From an uncultured Bacteroidaceae bacterium (GTDB lineage Bacteria; Bacteroidota; Bacteroidia; Bacteroidales; Bacteroidaceae), in assembly GCA_905236065.1 (NCBI GenBank), contig CAJONZ010000030.1, positions 1 through 33,313 of the forward strand: a stretch of 33,313 nt of DNA, in the 5' to 3' direction. Below are positions 1 through 8,654 of the stretch, one piece after another. The number at the start of each line of letters is the position of its first letter. Positions within the stretch are counted from its first letter, which is position 1. The notes beneath the pieces are model-generated. The model did not search any database and had not been told where the DNA came from. It saw only the letters and a program-made list of their open reading frames with translations. The position numbers were made by a program, and so were the translations under genes.

Positions 1-23
1 CCCCTCCCACCCCCCCCTATAGG

Positions 24-38
24 GGAGGAACGTCCTCC
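24..38. repeat. short inverted repeat at window edge
   Basis: GGAGGA-ACG-TCCTCC forms a perfect 6-bp stem just after a CCCCTATAGGGG palindrome. It lies upstream of the GH2 gene. It could be part of an upstream terminator or leader, but the window starts too close to tell. No Bacteroidetes-type promoter is evident between here and the GH2 start. Confidence 0.35.
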
Positions 39-115
39 GTATGGACATCTTTTATGGGGGCTTAATTAAAAATGAAAATTGGATAGACCATAAAAGATTG
101 ATTATTGAATATTTT

Positions 116-3100
116 ATGAAAAAGCTACTCTTTTTCTTTTTGCTTGCTTGCACACTGCCTGTTGCGGCCCAGCGGCAGAAGTTGAATTTTAACGGTAATT
201 GGCAGCTGCACTATCCGCAGGCGGCCATTCAGCACCCGGGGGAGACCCGGACGGTGACCCTGCCTCGTGCTTGGAACGAGGACTATGCTTTCCGGGTGGG
301 CATTGCAAGCCTGCCCGATGACACTTGTCGCTACACAAAGGTTTTCACTGCGCCGACGGAATGGGCTGGCAAGCATGTGTTCATTGAGTTTGAGGGAGCC
401 CGTCAGAGTGCCGAGGTGTGGCTGAACGGCCATCGGCTGGGACTGCATCAGAACGGTGTGATGGCATTCGGCTTCGACCTTACACCTTATTTATATATTG
501 GAAAGGAGAACCGTCTGGAGGTGCTGACCGACAACGACTGGGCCTACAAGGAAAAGAATCCTGACGGAACGGAGTTGCTGGTGCCCAAGGAAGCCGCACC
601 GACGAAGGATGGCAACAACCTGCCGAACAATCAGTTGGGGCCGACCTCGTTCCAATGGAACAACAAGAACTTCAACATGAACATGGGTGGTCTGCCCAAG
701 AATGTCTATCTGCACGTGACGGGCGATGTGTATCAGACCCTGCCACTCTACAGCAATTTAGGAACGACAGGCACCTACGTCTATGGCACTGACTATGACA
801 TCAAAGGCCGGAAGGTGACGGCCCACGTGGAGGCTCAGGTCATCAATGCCTCGCAGCAGGCACAGCGGGTGGCCTTGCAGGTGGAGGTGTTTGACAACGA
901 CGGCAAGTCTGTGGCCAAATTCAGCGGCAAGCAGCAGTTGATAGCGGCTGGCGACACGGCAATGCTCGCTGCCCAAAAGCGCCTTTCGGGCGTACACTTC
1001 TGGTCGTGGGGCTATGGCTACCTCTATACGGTGAAGACCCGCCTGGCCTATGCCGGCAATGCGACCGACGAGGTCGCTATCCGCACGGGCTTCCGAAAGA
1101 CCAAGTTCGGCGAAGGCAAGGTGTGGCTCAACGACCGCTGCATCATGGTGCATGGCTATGCGCAGCGCACCTCGAACGAATGGCCTTCGGTGGGCATTGA
1201 CATTCCTGCCTGGCTTTCAGACTATAGCAACGACCTGATGGTGAAGTCGGGTGGCAATCTGGTGCGCTGGATGCACGTCACTCCCACGCGGCAGGATGTG
1301 GAGTCGTGTGACCGTGTGGGACTGATTCAGGCCATGCCTGCGGGCGACGCAGAGAAGGACGTGGAAGGCCGGCACTGGACACAGCGCACGGAACTGATGC
1401 GCGATGCCATCATCTACAACCGAAACAATCCGTCCATCCTCTTCTATGAAGGGGGTAACGAGAGCATCAGCCGCGAACACATCAAAGAACTGATTGCCAT
1501 CCGCGACCAGTACGACCCGCATGGCGGACGTGCCACAGGGTCACGGGAGATGCTGGACATTGACGAGGCTGAATATGGTGGCGAAATGCTCTACATCAAC
1601 AAGTCGGGCAAACACCCAATGTGGGCCATGGAGTATTGCCGCGACGAGGGCTACCGCATGTACTGGGATGACTATTCCTATCCGTATCATCGCCAGGGGG
1701 CGGGCCCCTATTACCGAAAGGCGCCTGCCGACATCTACAACCAGAACCAAGACCAGCTGACGATTGAGCAGATTCGCCGTTGGCACGACTACTACGTCGT
1801 CCGTCCGGGCATGGGGAAGCGTGTCAGCAGCGGTGGCGTGAAGATTGTGTTCTCCGACACGAACACCCACGGACGGTCGGAGATGAACTACCGCACCAGC
1901 GGCGTGGTGGATGCCATGCGTGTGGAGAAGGATGCCTTCTTTGCCCATCAGGTGATGTGGAACTCATGGGTCGATGTGGAACACAAAGCCAGCTACATCA
2001 TTGGCCATTGGAATTATCAGGACGGAGTCGTGAAGGATGTGTATGTGGTCTCTACCTCGCCCGTCGTGGAACTCTTCGTGAACGGAACCTCGGTGGGAAG
2101 ATCGGACAAAGCGGAATACACCTTCCTGCACACCTTCAAGGATGTACGCTATGCACCGGGCATTCTGAAGGCCATCAGCTATGCCGCCGACGGTTGCAGC
2201 ATCGAGTCGGAAGCAAGCCATGTGACGGTAGGACGTGCCGACCACATCCAACTGACGTTGAAGCAGAATCCCGACGGAGGAATGCGGGCCGACGGTGCTG
2301 ACCTGGCACTGGTGCAGGTGGAGATTGTGGATAGGAATGGACGGCGTTGTCCGCTGGACAACCGCTACATCCACTGGACGTTGGAAGGCGAGGGTGAATG
2401 GCGCGGTGGCATTGGCAAGAGTCCCGACGGCGACAACTACATCTTGGAAAAAGATTTGCCCGTGGAGGCTGGTGTGAGCCGTGTGCTGGTGCGCTCCACG
2501 ACGAAGGCTGGCAAAATCCGCCTGACGGCACGTGCCAAGGGACTGAAGGATGCCGTGCTGGAATGGACGACTGTGGCCGATGCCCAGAGAATCGATGACG
2601 GTCTGTCGGGTTACATTGCCTCGGAACATCTTTTGCCCAACCTTGACCGAGGCGAGACTCCTGCAACTCCCTCTTACACAGACAAGAAACGCACCGTAGC
2701 CATTGCCTCAGCCACGGCAGGAGCCAACGCAGGCGACGTGCAGCGCAGTTGGGATGACAACGAATTGTCGGAATGGAGAAATGATGGCAAACTCTCGACG
2801 GCCTGGATTACCTACGAACTCAGCGAGGCGGCTGCCATTGACGAAATCAGCCTGAAACTTACAGGCTGGCGGCAACGTTCCTATCCGCTGGAGGTGTGGG
2901 CTGACGGACAGCTGGTGTGGAAAGGCAATACGGACAAGTCGTTAGGTTACATTTCCCTCTTCATTGACAAGCCCGTCGTGGCCAAGCAATACACCATCTG
3001 TCAGACAGGCACAGCTACCGACAAGGACGCCTTCGGGCAAGTGACCGAATTGGCAGGTGGCCCAGCCACGGAATTAGACCTCTACAAGACACCGGGCAGC

Positions 3101-3160
3101 GAAAAGGTGAAGGGAGAACTTCGCATCGTTGAGGTGGATTTCTTGCAGAAACTGAAATAG
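116..3160 (+). CDS. secreted glycoside hydrolase family 2 protein (beta-galactosidase-like)
   Basis: Probable exported glycosidase of 1014 residues. I start it at the ATG at 116 (MKKLLFFFL...), which gives a clean signal peptide ending near VAAQ; the in-frame ATG at 41 would add 25 non-signal residues. The order is: an N-terminal jelly-roll sugar-binding domain (about 25-190), an Ig-like domain, a TIM barrel (about 300-600), Ig-like/DUF4982-type domains (about 640-860) and a discoidin (F5/8 type C)-like tail (about 880-990). The acid/base is the Glu of GGNE (Glu449). Glu506 in the AMEYC segment is my candidate nucleophile. Bacteroidetes proteins of this build act on plant or host glycans in the periplasm or at the surface. 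The exact substrate (galactoside, glucuronide or mannoside) cannot be read from the sequence. No SusCD pair lies next to it, so this is not an obvious polysaccharide utilisation locus. Confidence 0.85.
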   Translation: MKKLLFFFLLACTLPVAAQRQKLNFNGNWQLHYPQAAIQHPGETRTVTLPRAWNEDYAFRVGIASLPDDTCRYTKVFTAPTEWAGKHVFIEFEGARQSAEVWLNGHRLGLHQNGVMAFGFDLTPYLYIGKENRLEVLTDNDWAYKEKNPDGTELLVPKEAAPTKDGNNLPNNQLGPTSFQWNNKNFNMNMGGLPKNVYLHVTGDVYQTLPLYSNLGTTGTYVYGTDYDIKGRKVTAHVEAQVINASQQAQRVALQVEVFDNDGKSVAKFSGKQQLIAAGDTAMLAAQKRLSGVHFWSWGYGYLYTVKTRLAYAGNATDEVAIRTGFRKTKFGEGKVWLNDRCIMVHGYAQRTSNEWPSVGIDIPAWLSDYSNDLMVKSGGNLVRWMHVTPTRQDVESCDRVGLIQAMPAGDAEKDVEGRHWTQRTELMRDAIIYNRNNPSILFYEGGNESISREHIKELIAIRDQYDPHGGRATGSREMLDIDEAEYGGEMLYINKSGKHPMWAMEYCRDEGYRMYWDDYSYPYHRQGAGPYYRKAPADIYNQNQDQLTIEQIRRWHDYYVVRPGMGKRVSSGGVKIVFSDTNTHGRSEMNYRTSGVVDAMRVEKDAFFAHQVMWNSWVDVEHKASYIIGHWNYQDGVVKDVYVVSTSPVVELFVNGTSVGRSDKAEYTFLHTFKDVRYAPGILKAISYAADGCSIESEASHVTVGRADHIQLTLKQNPDGGMRADGADLALVQVEIVDRNGRRCPLDNRYIHWTLEGEGEWRGGIGKSPDGDNYILEKDLPVEAGVSRVLVRSTTKAGKIRLTARAKGLKDAVLEWTTVADAQRIDDGLSGYIASEHLLPNLDRGETPATPSYTDKKRTVAIASATAGANAGDVQRSWDDNELSEWRNDGKLSTAWITYELSEAAAIDEISLKLTGWRQRSYPLEVWADGQLVWKGNTDKSLGYISLFIDKPVVAKQYTICQTGTATDKDAFGQVTELAGGPATELDLYKTPGSEKVKGELRIVEVDFLQKLK

Positions 3161-3175
3161 GAAATTAAAAAAAGG

Positions 3176-3216
3176 AATGGCTGAAAGATGCTCGAAGGAA
3201 GCATTTTTCAGCCATT
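3176..3216. terminator. bidirectional terminator between GH2 and HAD genes
   Basis: An 11-bp perfect stem (AATGGCTGAAA / TTTCAGCCATT) has a second ATGCT/AGCAT stem inside. On the minus strand it is followed by a run of seven T (A run at 3167-3173). It sits between two convergent genes and suits termination in either direction, best for the nth-HAD operon. Confidence 0.75.
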
Positions 3217-3223
3217 ATCTTAT

Positions 3224-4003
3224 TCAATCAATCAGTTGGAAATGTCGTAGGGCGTTGGCGATGCCATCCTCGTCAACCGGGGTGGTGACGTAGTCGGCAC
3301 ACGCCTTCACTTCGTCGCGGGCATTGCCCATCGCCACGCCAATGCCGGCATGGATAAGCATGTTCTTGTCGTTACCACCGTCGCCGAAGGCCATCACCTC
3401 GGAAATGTCCCATCCGTAGTGCTGACAGACGCGGTCAATGGCCGTGGCCTTGTTGGTGCCCTTGACGATGCAGTCGGCAAAGGCGGGATGCCAACGGTTG
3501 GCTTCGCAATGGGTGAGCACTTGCTCCATGAGGGCTGCTTCCTCCGTCTTGGGAAAGAAGGCGATGATTTGCAGCACGTCCATGTTCAGGGCGTATTCCG
3601 CCGGACGGACGGGTGGGCAGGAGAGGTTGAGCAGGTCGAAGACTTCCCGGAAAGGCTCGTTCGGATGGACAATGCAGGTTTCCGTGTTCCCGGCAAACAC
3701 CACGGCCAAAGGATGGGCCTGGAGGTACGTCACCATCCGCTGGACATCCGTCAGAGGAACGAGCTGGCTGTAGAGAACGGTACCGTCGGTGCTGAGGATG
3801 CTCGCTCCGTTCACGCAAATGATTCCGTCGTACTCCAGCGAACCTAAGTTGTCGATGAAGGGACGGGGCCGTCCCGTGGCAATGAACACCTTGAGGCCAT
3901 TCCGACGGGCGGCATGGACGGCTTGCAGGGTGCTTTCGGGAATTTTGTGGGTCTTGAACGAGACGAGCGTCCCGTCGATGTCGAAAAAGAGGGCTTTGGT
4001 CAT
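3224..4003 (-). CDS. HAD-superfamily Cof-type phosphatase
   Basis: A 259-residue cytoplasmic sugar-phosphate-type phosphatase. The start carries the HAD nucleophile motif FFDIDGT, with Asp8 as nucleophile and Asp10 as acid/base. The end carries GDGGNDKNML, the Mg-binding motif of the Cof/IIB group. A cap domain lies between them (about 85-185). Length matches the family. Its ATG overlaps the stop of nth by four bases (ATGA), so the two are probably translated together. Members of this group hydrolyse phosphosugars, FMN or pyridoxal phosphate; the substrate cannot be assigned here. The link to nth is by position only. Confidence 0.85.
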   Translation of the reverse strand: MTKALFFDIDGTLVSFKTHKIPESTLQAVHAARRNGLKVFIATGRPRPFIDNLGSLEYDGIICVNGASILSTDGTVLYSQLVPLTDVQRMVTYLQAHPLAVVFAGNTETCIVHPNEPFREVFDLLNLSCPPVRPAEYALNMDVLQIIAFFPKTEEAALMEQVLTHCEANRWHPAFADCIVKGTNKATAIDRVCQHYGWDISEVMAFGDGGNDKNMLIHAGIGVAMGNARDEVKACADYVTTPVDEDGIANALRHFQLID

Positions 4004-4635
4004 TTCCTTACGCTTTTACAGATTTCCGCCAAGTCGCACTTTCCGCATTTGGGGGTGCGGGCTTGGCAAACATAGCGCCCATGCAGCAGGAGCCAGTGGT
4101 GGGCGCGGGGAATCACCTCCGAGGGAAGGTATTTCATCAGTTCCTTCTCCACGGCGTAGGGCGTTGTGCATGAGTCTGGCACCAGTCCCAGCCGGTGGCT
4201 GACACGGAAGATGTGGGTATCTACGGCCATGGCGGACTTTCCGAACACGACGGCCTGAATGACGTTGGCCGTCTTGCGTCCCACGCCCGGCAGTTTTACG
4301 AGGTCGTCCAGGTTGTCGGGCACTTGGCCGCCGAAGTCGGCCACCAGCATTTGCGCCATGCCTACAAGGTGCTTGGCCTTGGAGTTGGGATAGCTTACGC
4401 TTTTGATATACTCATAAATGACTTCAGGACTGGCTACGGCCATTTCCTCCGCCGTGGCATAGTCGTGGAAGAGTGGGGGAGTCACTTGGTTGACCCGTTT
4501 GTCCGTGCATTGAGCACTCAGGATGACGGCCACCAGCAACTGGAAGGGCGACTCGTAGTTCAGTTCCGTATCGACCTCTGGCATGACTTTCGTGAAGTGG
4601 GCCACCACCCAACGATAGCGTTCTTGTTTCCTCAT
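4000..4635 (-). CDS. nth: endonuclease III (DNA glycosylase/AP lyase)
   Basis: A 211-residue base-excision repair enzyme that removes oxidised pyrimidines and nicks abasic sites. The helix-hairpin-helix LPGVGRKTAN holds the catalytic Lys121, and VDTHIFRV holds Asp139. The C-terminus has the [4Fe-4S] pattern C-x6-C-x2-C-x5-C (Cys190, 197, 200, 206). I start at the ATG at 4635. It aligns with the family N-terminus, and an upstream TTG at 4665 would lie inside the -7 promoter box at 4663-4670. It is the first gene of a two-gene operon with the HAD phosphatase. Confidence 0.95.
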   Translation of the reverse strand: MRKQERYRWVVAHFTKVMPEVDTELNYESPFQLLVAVILSAQCTDKRVNQVTPPLFHDYATAEEMAVASPEVIYEYIKSVSYPNSKAKHLVGMAQMLVADFGGQVPDNLDDLVKLPGVGRKTANVIQAVVFGKSAMAVDTHIFRVSHRLGLVPDSCTTPYAVEKELMKYLPSEVIPRAHHWLLLHGRYVCQARTPKCGKCDLAEICKSVRK

Positions 4636-4662
4636 GGTGTGTATCGGTGTGATTTCTTGCTG

Positions 4663-4670
4663 CAAATGTA
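4663..4670 (-). promoter_or_regulatory. -7 box of the nth promoter
   Basis: On the minus strand this reads TACATTTG, a full match to the Bacteroidetes -7 consensus TAnnTTTG, followed by C. It lies about 28 bases before the nth ATG. I could not find a convincing -33 TTG. Confidence 0.55.
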
Positions 4671-4754
4671 GCGATTTTAAAGGGAAAAGTTAGAAGTTAA
4701 AAGTGAAAAATGAAAATTTACTCCGCTTTCTGCACATTTCTGTTGAAAAACAAT

Positions 4755-4762
4755 TATCTTTG
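4755..4762 (+). promoter_or_regulatory. -7 box of the thioredoxin-like gene
   Basis: TATCTTTG followed by C is a full Bacteroidetes -7 match. It lies about 50 bases upstream of the chosen ATG at 4812. It argues against the far-upstream ATG at 4710, which would precede the transcript. No clear -33 box. Confidence 0.6.
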
Positions 4763-4811
4763 CGCCATATTACATAATATTATTGGAATGAAAAACATAA
4801 ACAATCATACA

Positions 4812-5960
4812 ATGAAGAAGATTCTTGCCGTGGCAGCTTTCCTGATAGCTGTCCTGCCTGTTGCAGCCCAGCAGGTGAAATATTCCGTGAAAGGTAAATG
4901 TCCGAAAACAGCCAAGAAGGTCTATCTCTTGGATCGTGTAAACATGACGACGCTTGACAGTGTGGCCGTGAAACGCGGAAAGTTCAAACTGAAGGGCGAG
5001 CAAGAGAAAGATGCTCTGCTGGGTGTGATGTATGAGGGGGGAGAGTGGTGTGTGCTCTTCTTCAATGACGGCCAGCGCGTGAAGGTGAATTTGAAGGATA
5101 ATACGCTGAAGGGCTCTGCCCAGAACGAGCGCCTGACTTTCTATGACAAGACCACCGAGAACCCGAATGCCGCCCTCAACAAATGGCAGCGTGAGTATAA
5201 GCTGCTTTCCGCTGACACCCAGATGGAGCGCAGTGAGAAGCAAGATGCGATGCGCGAGAAGATGGCCGAGTTGCGAACCATGGTGGAAGGCTATCGTGCC
5301 GCCTATAAGAAGATTCTCACTGAAAATCCTGACAACCTGATTCCTGCGGCTTTTGCACCCGACATGATGAACGTCCTGTCACGGGAGGACATGGAAGCTA
5401 TTTTTGCTTCTTCCGCTCCTTACGCCAAGCATCCCTCCATGTTGCGTGTGCAGAAGAAGCTGCATGAGCAGGAAGAAGCCCGTGAGCGGGAGGCCAAGGA
5501 ACGTGTGGCCAAGGAGCAGGAAATCAGTGCGGCTTTCCTCAACAAGCCGTTCACCGACCTGGAACTTTCCGACACCGACGGCAAGGCGCACAAACTCAGC
5601 GAGTACGTTGGTAAGGGTGAGTGGATCTTGATTGACTTCTGGGCCAGCTGGTGTGGCCCTTGCCGTGCCGAAATGCCAAACGTCGTTGCTGCCTACGAGA
5701 AATACCATGCCAAGGGTTTCAACATCGTGGGCCTGTCTTTTGACCAAAGCAAGACACCGTGGGTGAAGGCTATTACGGAGTGGAACATGCCGTGGATTCA
5801 CCTTTCCGACCTGAAGGGATGGAAGTCCATTGCGGCCAGCACTTACAAAATCAATGCCATCCCCTCCAGCCTCCTCATCGACCCTACTGGAAAAATCGTA
5901 GCCCGCAATCTGCGTGGTAACAGTCTGGAAGGCAAACTGAAGGAGATTTTTGGCGAGTAA
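4812..5960 (+). CDS. periplasmic TlpA/AhpC-type thioredoxin-fold protein
   Basis: A 382-residue exported thiol-disulfide oxidoreductase. The signal peptide is MKKILAVAAFLIAVLPVAA with cleavage near AAQQ. The N-terminal third (about 20-130) looks like the DUF4369 domain often fused to Bacteroidetes TlpA proteins. A charged, helical, probably coiled-coil stretch follows (about 145-235, ending in EEAREREAKERVAKEQE). The C-terminal thioredoxin domain has WASWCGPCRAEMP with active-site Cys281 and Cys284, plus the cis-Pro region AIPSSLLID. Such proteins reduce or rearrange disulfides in the periplasm; the client is unknown. The ATG at 4788 (MKNINNHTMKK) is an alternative start. The esterase gene follows 52 bases downstream on the same strand and could be cotranscribed. 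Confidence 0.85.
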   Translation: MKKILAVAAFLIAVLPVAAQQVKYSVKGKCPKTAKKVYLLDRVNMTTLDSVAVKRGKFKLKGEQEKDALLGVMYEGGEWCVLFFNDGQRVKVNLKDNTLKGSAQNERLTFYDKTTENPNAALNKWQREYKLLSADTQMERSEKQDAMREKMAELRTMVEGYRAAYKKILTENPDNLIPAAFAPDMMNVLSREDMEAIFASSAPYAKHPSMLRVQKKLHEQEEAREREAKERVAKEQEISAAFLNKPFTDLELSDTDGKAHKLSEYVGKGEWILIDFWASWCGPCRAEMPNVVAAYEKYHAKGFNIVGLSFDQSKTPWVKAITEWNMPWIHLSDLKGWKSIAASTYKINAIPSSLLIDPTGKIVARNLRGNSLEGKLKEIFGE

Positions 5961-6012
5961 TGCTGCCTTTGTCCCCACTGCAAAATGCAACTCCTTCCTA
6001 ACCTAATAACCG

Positions 6013-7866
6013 ATGAACCTAAAAACCTTTTTGCAAGCGTTCTTCTCCGTCCTGATGCTCTCTCCCGTTTCTCTTCATGCACAGCCGACGGCGGACAGTT
6101 ATAAAACTCCTGTGCTGTTGGTGGCCGGACAGTCGAACACCGACGGTCGGGTGAAGAATGCCGACCTGCCAGCCTATCTGAAAGCCTACGGCGAGAGCAA
6201 TGGCGGCCATTACCAATACACAGGATGGTGCTATGGCTCCGACGGTGCTATCCAGACCCGTGACAGCATCAAGGGCAGTCTCTTTGCACCTTATTGGCCT
6301 TTTGTCGCCAAACGTGATAATCCTGCCCGCCACGGCTACGATGCCTACGTCTATTACCTGTTGGAACAGGAGTGGAAGCTGCCTTTCTACGTGGTGAAGT
6401 GGAGTCTGGGCGGCACGGCCATCAGTCCGAAAGCTTCCTCCACGAATGGGATGCATTGGTGTGCCATGCCTGACTATCTGGCAGCGAACGCCAGTACGTT
6501 GACGGGCGGTAAATCCCTGCTCAAATCGTTCATCGAGGAGATAGACCTTTGTCTCGACGGCCCCTTGAAACAATTGGAAAACGGCTACGACCTGAAGGCC
6601 ATGCTGTGGCATCAGGGCGAGAGCGACTATAAGCATGGCGGCGACTATTACAACCAACTCAAGGCGTTGGTACTCTATGTGCGTCGCCACTTGGTCGAGA
6701 AGACGGGTGACCCACGCTATGCCGACCTGCCTTTCATCTGCGGCACGGTCTCACGCTTCAATCGCTGTTATAATAAAGAGGTGGAGGACGCCCTATGGAA
6801 GTTGCAGCGTGACTTGAAGTTTTTTTACGTCATTGACATGCAGCAGGGCGAACTGCAAAGTGATCGCCTGCATTTCACGGCCTCTTCTGCTGAGATGCTT
6901 GGACGGGGAATGTTTGACAAACTCAAGGAGATAGGTGCCACCCGCCTCACTCCTGCGGGCTTGCATTGCACTGTGGCAAAATTCCGTGGCGACAAGCGGG
7001 CAGCGGTTTCCCTTACCTACGATGACGGTCTCAAGGAACACCTCGACCTTGTGGCTCCTGAATTGGAGAAGCGCGGCTTCCGTGGCTCTTTCTGGATTAT
7101 TGGCAAGATGATTGGCGAGAAAGACAGCAAGCACGGCGACCGCATGACATACGCTGATTTGCAAACCCTTCACCGCCGTGGGCATGAGTTGGGCAGCCAC
7201 ACGTGGAGCCATCCGAAACTGCTCCAGTTCAGTACCCTCGACTCCGTGCGAATGGAGATGGAGAAGTTGGACTCTGCCTTTCTGGCCAACAGCCTGCCCA
7301 AACCCATGACCATGGCCTATCCCTACAACGGCAAAAACGAGGCTATCACCCGCATTGTGGAGGAAGGCCGCATTGGCAGTCGTACATTCCAAGTGGGGCA
7401 TGGTCAGCAAAATAACAAAACCACGCTGGCCAAGATGACGGAATGGATGTACCAACTGATTGACACGCATGACTGGGGCGTAACTATGACCCATGCCATC
7501 CTTCATGGTTACGACCAGTGGTATCATCCTGAAGAGCTTTGGCAGTTTTACGATACCCTCAAGGCCCATGAGAACGAAGTCTGGGTTGGAACCTTTGCCC
7601 AGTGCTGTGCCTATCAGAAGGAGCGCGAGGCCATATCCCTCACGCTCAGGCAGCAGGGCAAGCGCATTGTCCTCTCTCCCTCCTTCCCGCTCGACCCTGC
7701 CATCTTCCATGAACCTCTCACCCTTCGGCTCGAAGGCATGAAGGTTTCCCCAAAGAAACTGCGCGTCAAGCAAGGGCGAAAATCCCTTACGCCTTATCTT
7801 GCAGCCGACGGAACGCTTCTCCTCGACTTCGACCCCACTGCCGGCGACATCGTGATTCGTTGGTAA
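6013..7866 (+). CDS. secreted two-domain carbohydrate esterase: CE6/SGNH-like acetylesterase fused to NodB polysaccharide deacetylase
   Basis: A 617-residue exported protein; the signal peptide ends near SLHAQ. The N-terminal half (about 30-310) is an SGNH/sialate-O-acetylesterase-like (CE6) domain. GQSN holds the nucleophile Ser41, WHQGESD is the second signature, and a late DxLH (DRLHF) supplies the Asp/His. The C-terminal half (about 320-560) is a NodB deacetylase domain. SLTYDDG gives Asp337/Asp338, HTWSHP gives the metal ligands His396 and His400, and AYPYNGKN is motif 3. A small beta-rich tail ends the protein. The two halves would remove O-acetyl groups and N- or O-acetyl groups from the same glycan. 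The likely substrate is xylan, pectin or a host or bacterial glycan. All key residues are present, so both domains look active. Confidence 0.8.
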   Translation: MNLKTFLQAFFSVLMLSPVSLHAQPTADSYKTPVLLVAGQSNTDGRVKNADLPAYLKAYGESNGGHYQYTGWCYGSDGAIQTRDSIKGSLFAPYWPFVAKRDNPARHGYDAYVYYLLEQEWKLPFYVVKWSLGGTAISPKASSTNGMHWCAMPDYLAANASTLTGGKSLLKSFIEEIDLCLDGPLKQLENGYDLKAMLWHQGESDYKHGGDYYNQLKALVLYVRRHLVEKTGDPRYADLPFICGTVSRFNRCYNKEVEDALWKLQRDLKFFYVIDMQQGELQSDRLHFTASSAEMLGRGMFDKLKEIGATRLTPAGLHCTVAKFRGDKRAAVSLTYDDGLKEHLDLVAPELEKRGFRGSFWIIGKMIGEKDSKHGDRMTYADLQTLHRRGHELGSHTWSHPKLLQFSTLDSVRMEMEKLDSAFLANSLPKPMTMAYPYNGKNEAITRIVEEGRIGSRTFQVGHGQQNNKTTLAKMTEWMYQLIDTHDWGVTMTHAILHGYDQWYHPEELWQFYDTLKAHENEVWVGTFAQCCAYQKEREAISLTLRQQGKRIVLSPSFPLDPAIFHEPLTLRLEGMKVSPKKLRVKQGRKSLTPYLAADGTLLLDFDPTAGDIVIRW

Positions 7867-7883
7867 ACAGTTCTTGTTTCAGC

Positions 7884-7927
7884 ATACAGCACAGGCGAAC
7901 CTAAAATCGGGCTCACCTGTGCTGTAT
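7884..7927. terminator. 12-bp perfect hairpin between convergent genes
   Basis: ATACAGCACAGG pairs perfectly with CCTGTGCTGTAT across a 20-base loop. It lies between the ends of the esterase gene (plus) and the sigma factor gene (minus). There is no long T run on either side, so termination is inferred from position and stem strength. Confidence 0.55.
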
Positions 7928-7958
7928 ATATAAATGTGTTGTTTGTCGTAGGGGGACT

Positions 7959-8537
7959 TTATGCGATGTTCTTGGCCATCTTCTTCAGGTTAATCAGGGC
8001 ATAGCGCATTCGTCCAAGTGCGGTGTTGATGCTGCAATGGGTCAGCTCTGCAATTTCCTTGAACGACAATTCCTCGTAATAGCGCATGGTCAGGACTTGA
8101 CGCTGGCTTTCCGGAAGCTTGGCGATGAGGTGCTTCACCTCCTCAATGAGCTGCTGGTTGATGAGTTCGTCCTCCCGGCTTTCGTGGATGGGCAGTGAGT
8201 TGTCCTTGAACAAATCCACCTCCGAGGCATCGTTTGAGATAACGGCCTCATTGGGTAGCCTGCGGTAGTAATCGATGATGAGATTGTGGGCTACGCGCAG
8301 CAACCATGCATGGAACTTACCGTTTTCCTGGTATTTTCCACTGCGAAGGCGTACGATGACCTTCACGAAAACGTCTTGGAAAAGGTCTTCTGCCAATTCC
8401 TGACTTTTCACTGCAAAAAGGATGTAAGAGAAAATCTTGCTTTCGTACCGTTTCATCAAAACGTCGAAAGCGTTGTCATTGCCATTGACATACATATCGA
8501 CCAACTTTTCGTCAGTCAGCGTATGAATACTTTTCAT
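7959..8537 (-). CDS. RNA polymerase sigma factor, ECF subfamily
   Basis: A 192-residue sigma-70 family factor of ECF size. Region 2 spans about 20-90 (YESKIFSYILFAVKSQELAEDLFQDVFVKV, then FHAWLLRVAHNLIIDYYRR). Region 4 spans about 130-185 (LPESQRQVLTMRYYEELSFKEIAELTHCSINTALGRMRYAL), with the helix-turn-helix at SFKEIAELTHCSINTALGRM. No anti-sigma gene lies next to it, so it does not look like the FecI/FecR type that drives SusCD loci. It has its own promoter upstream. The target regulon cannot be read from here. Confidence 0.9.
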   Translation of the reverse strand: MKSIHTLTDEKLVDMYVNGNDNAFDVLMKRYESKIFSYILFAVKSQELAEDLFQDVFVKVIVRLRSGKYQENGKFHAWLLRVAHNLIIDYYRRLPNEAVISNDASEVDLFKDNSLPIHESREDELINQQLIEEVKHLIAKLPESQRQVLTMRYYEELSFKEIAELTHCSINTALGRMRYALINLKKMAKNIA

Positions 8538-8618
8538 TATGCTTTATTTTTTAGTTTAAGCGTAATGTTTTGTCGATAGGCAATGAGTTTTAAAGGGTTA
8601 ATGATTATTTTGATGCCG

Positions 8619-8649
8619 CAAAGTAAGTTTATTTTTCTTTAACAAACAA
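8619..8649 (-). promoter_or_regulatory. promoter of the ECF sigma factor gene
   Basis: On the minus strand TTG (8647-8649) is followed by exactly 20 bases and then TTACTTTG (8619-8626). The -7 box differs from TAnnTTTG by one base. The same box with the same or nearly the same spacing precedes xylB and the rprX-like gene, which supports it. Confidence 0.6.
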
Positions 8650-8654
8650 ATTTT

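Noticed and set aside
4635-4665. Longer nth with a TTG start at 4665
   Set aside because: The TTG lies inside the -7 promoter box, and the family N-terminus aligns with the ATG at 4635.
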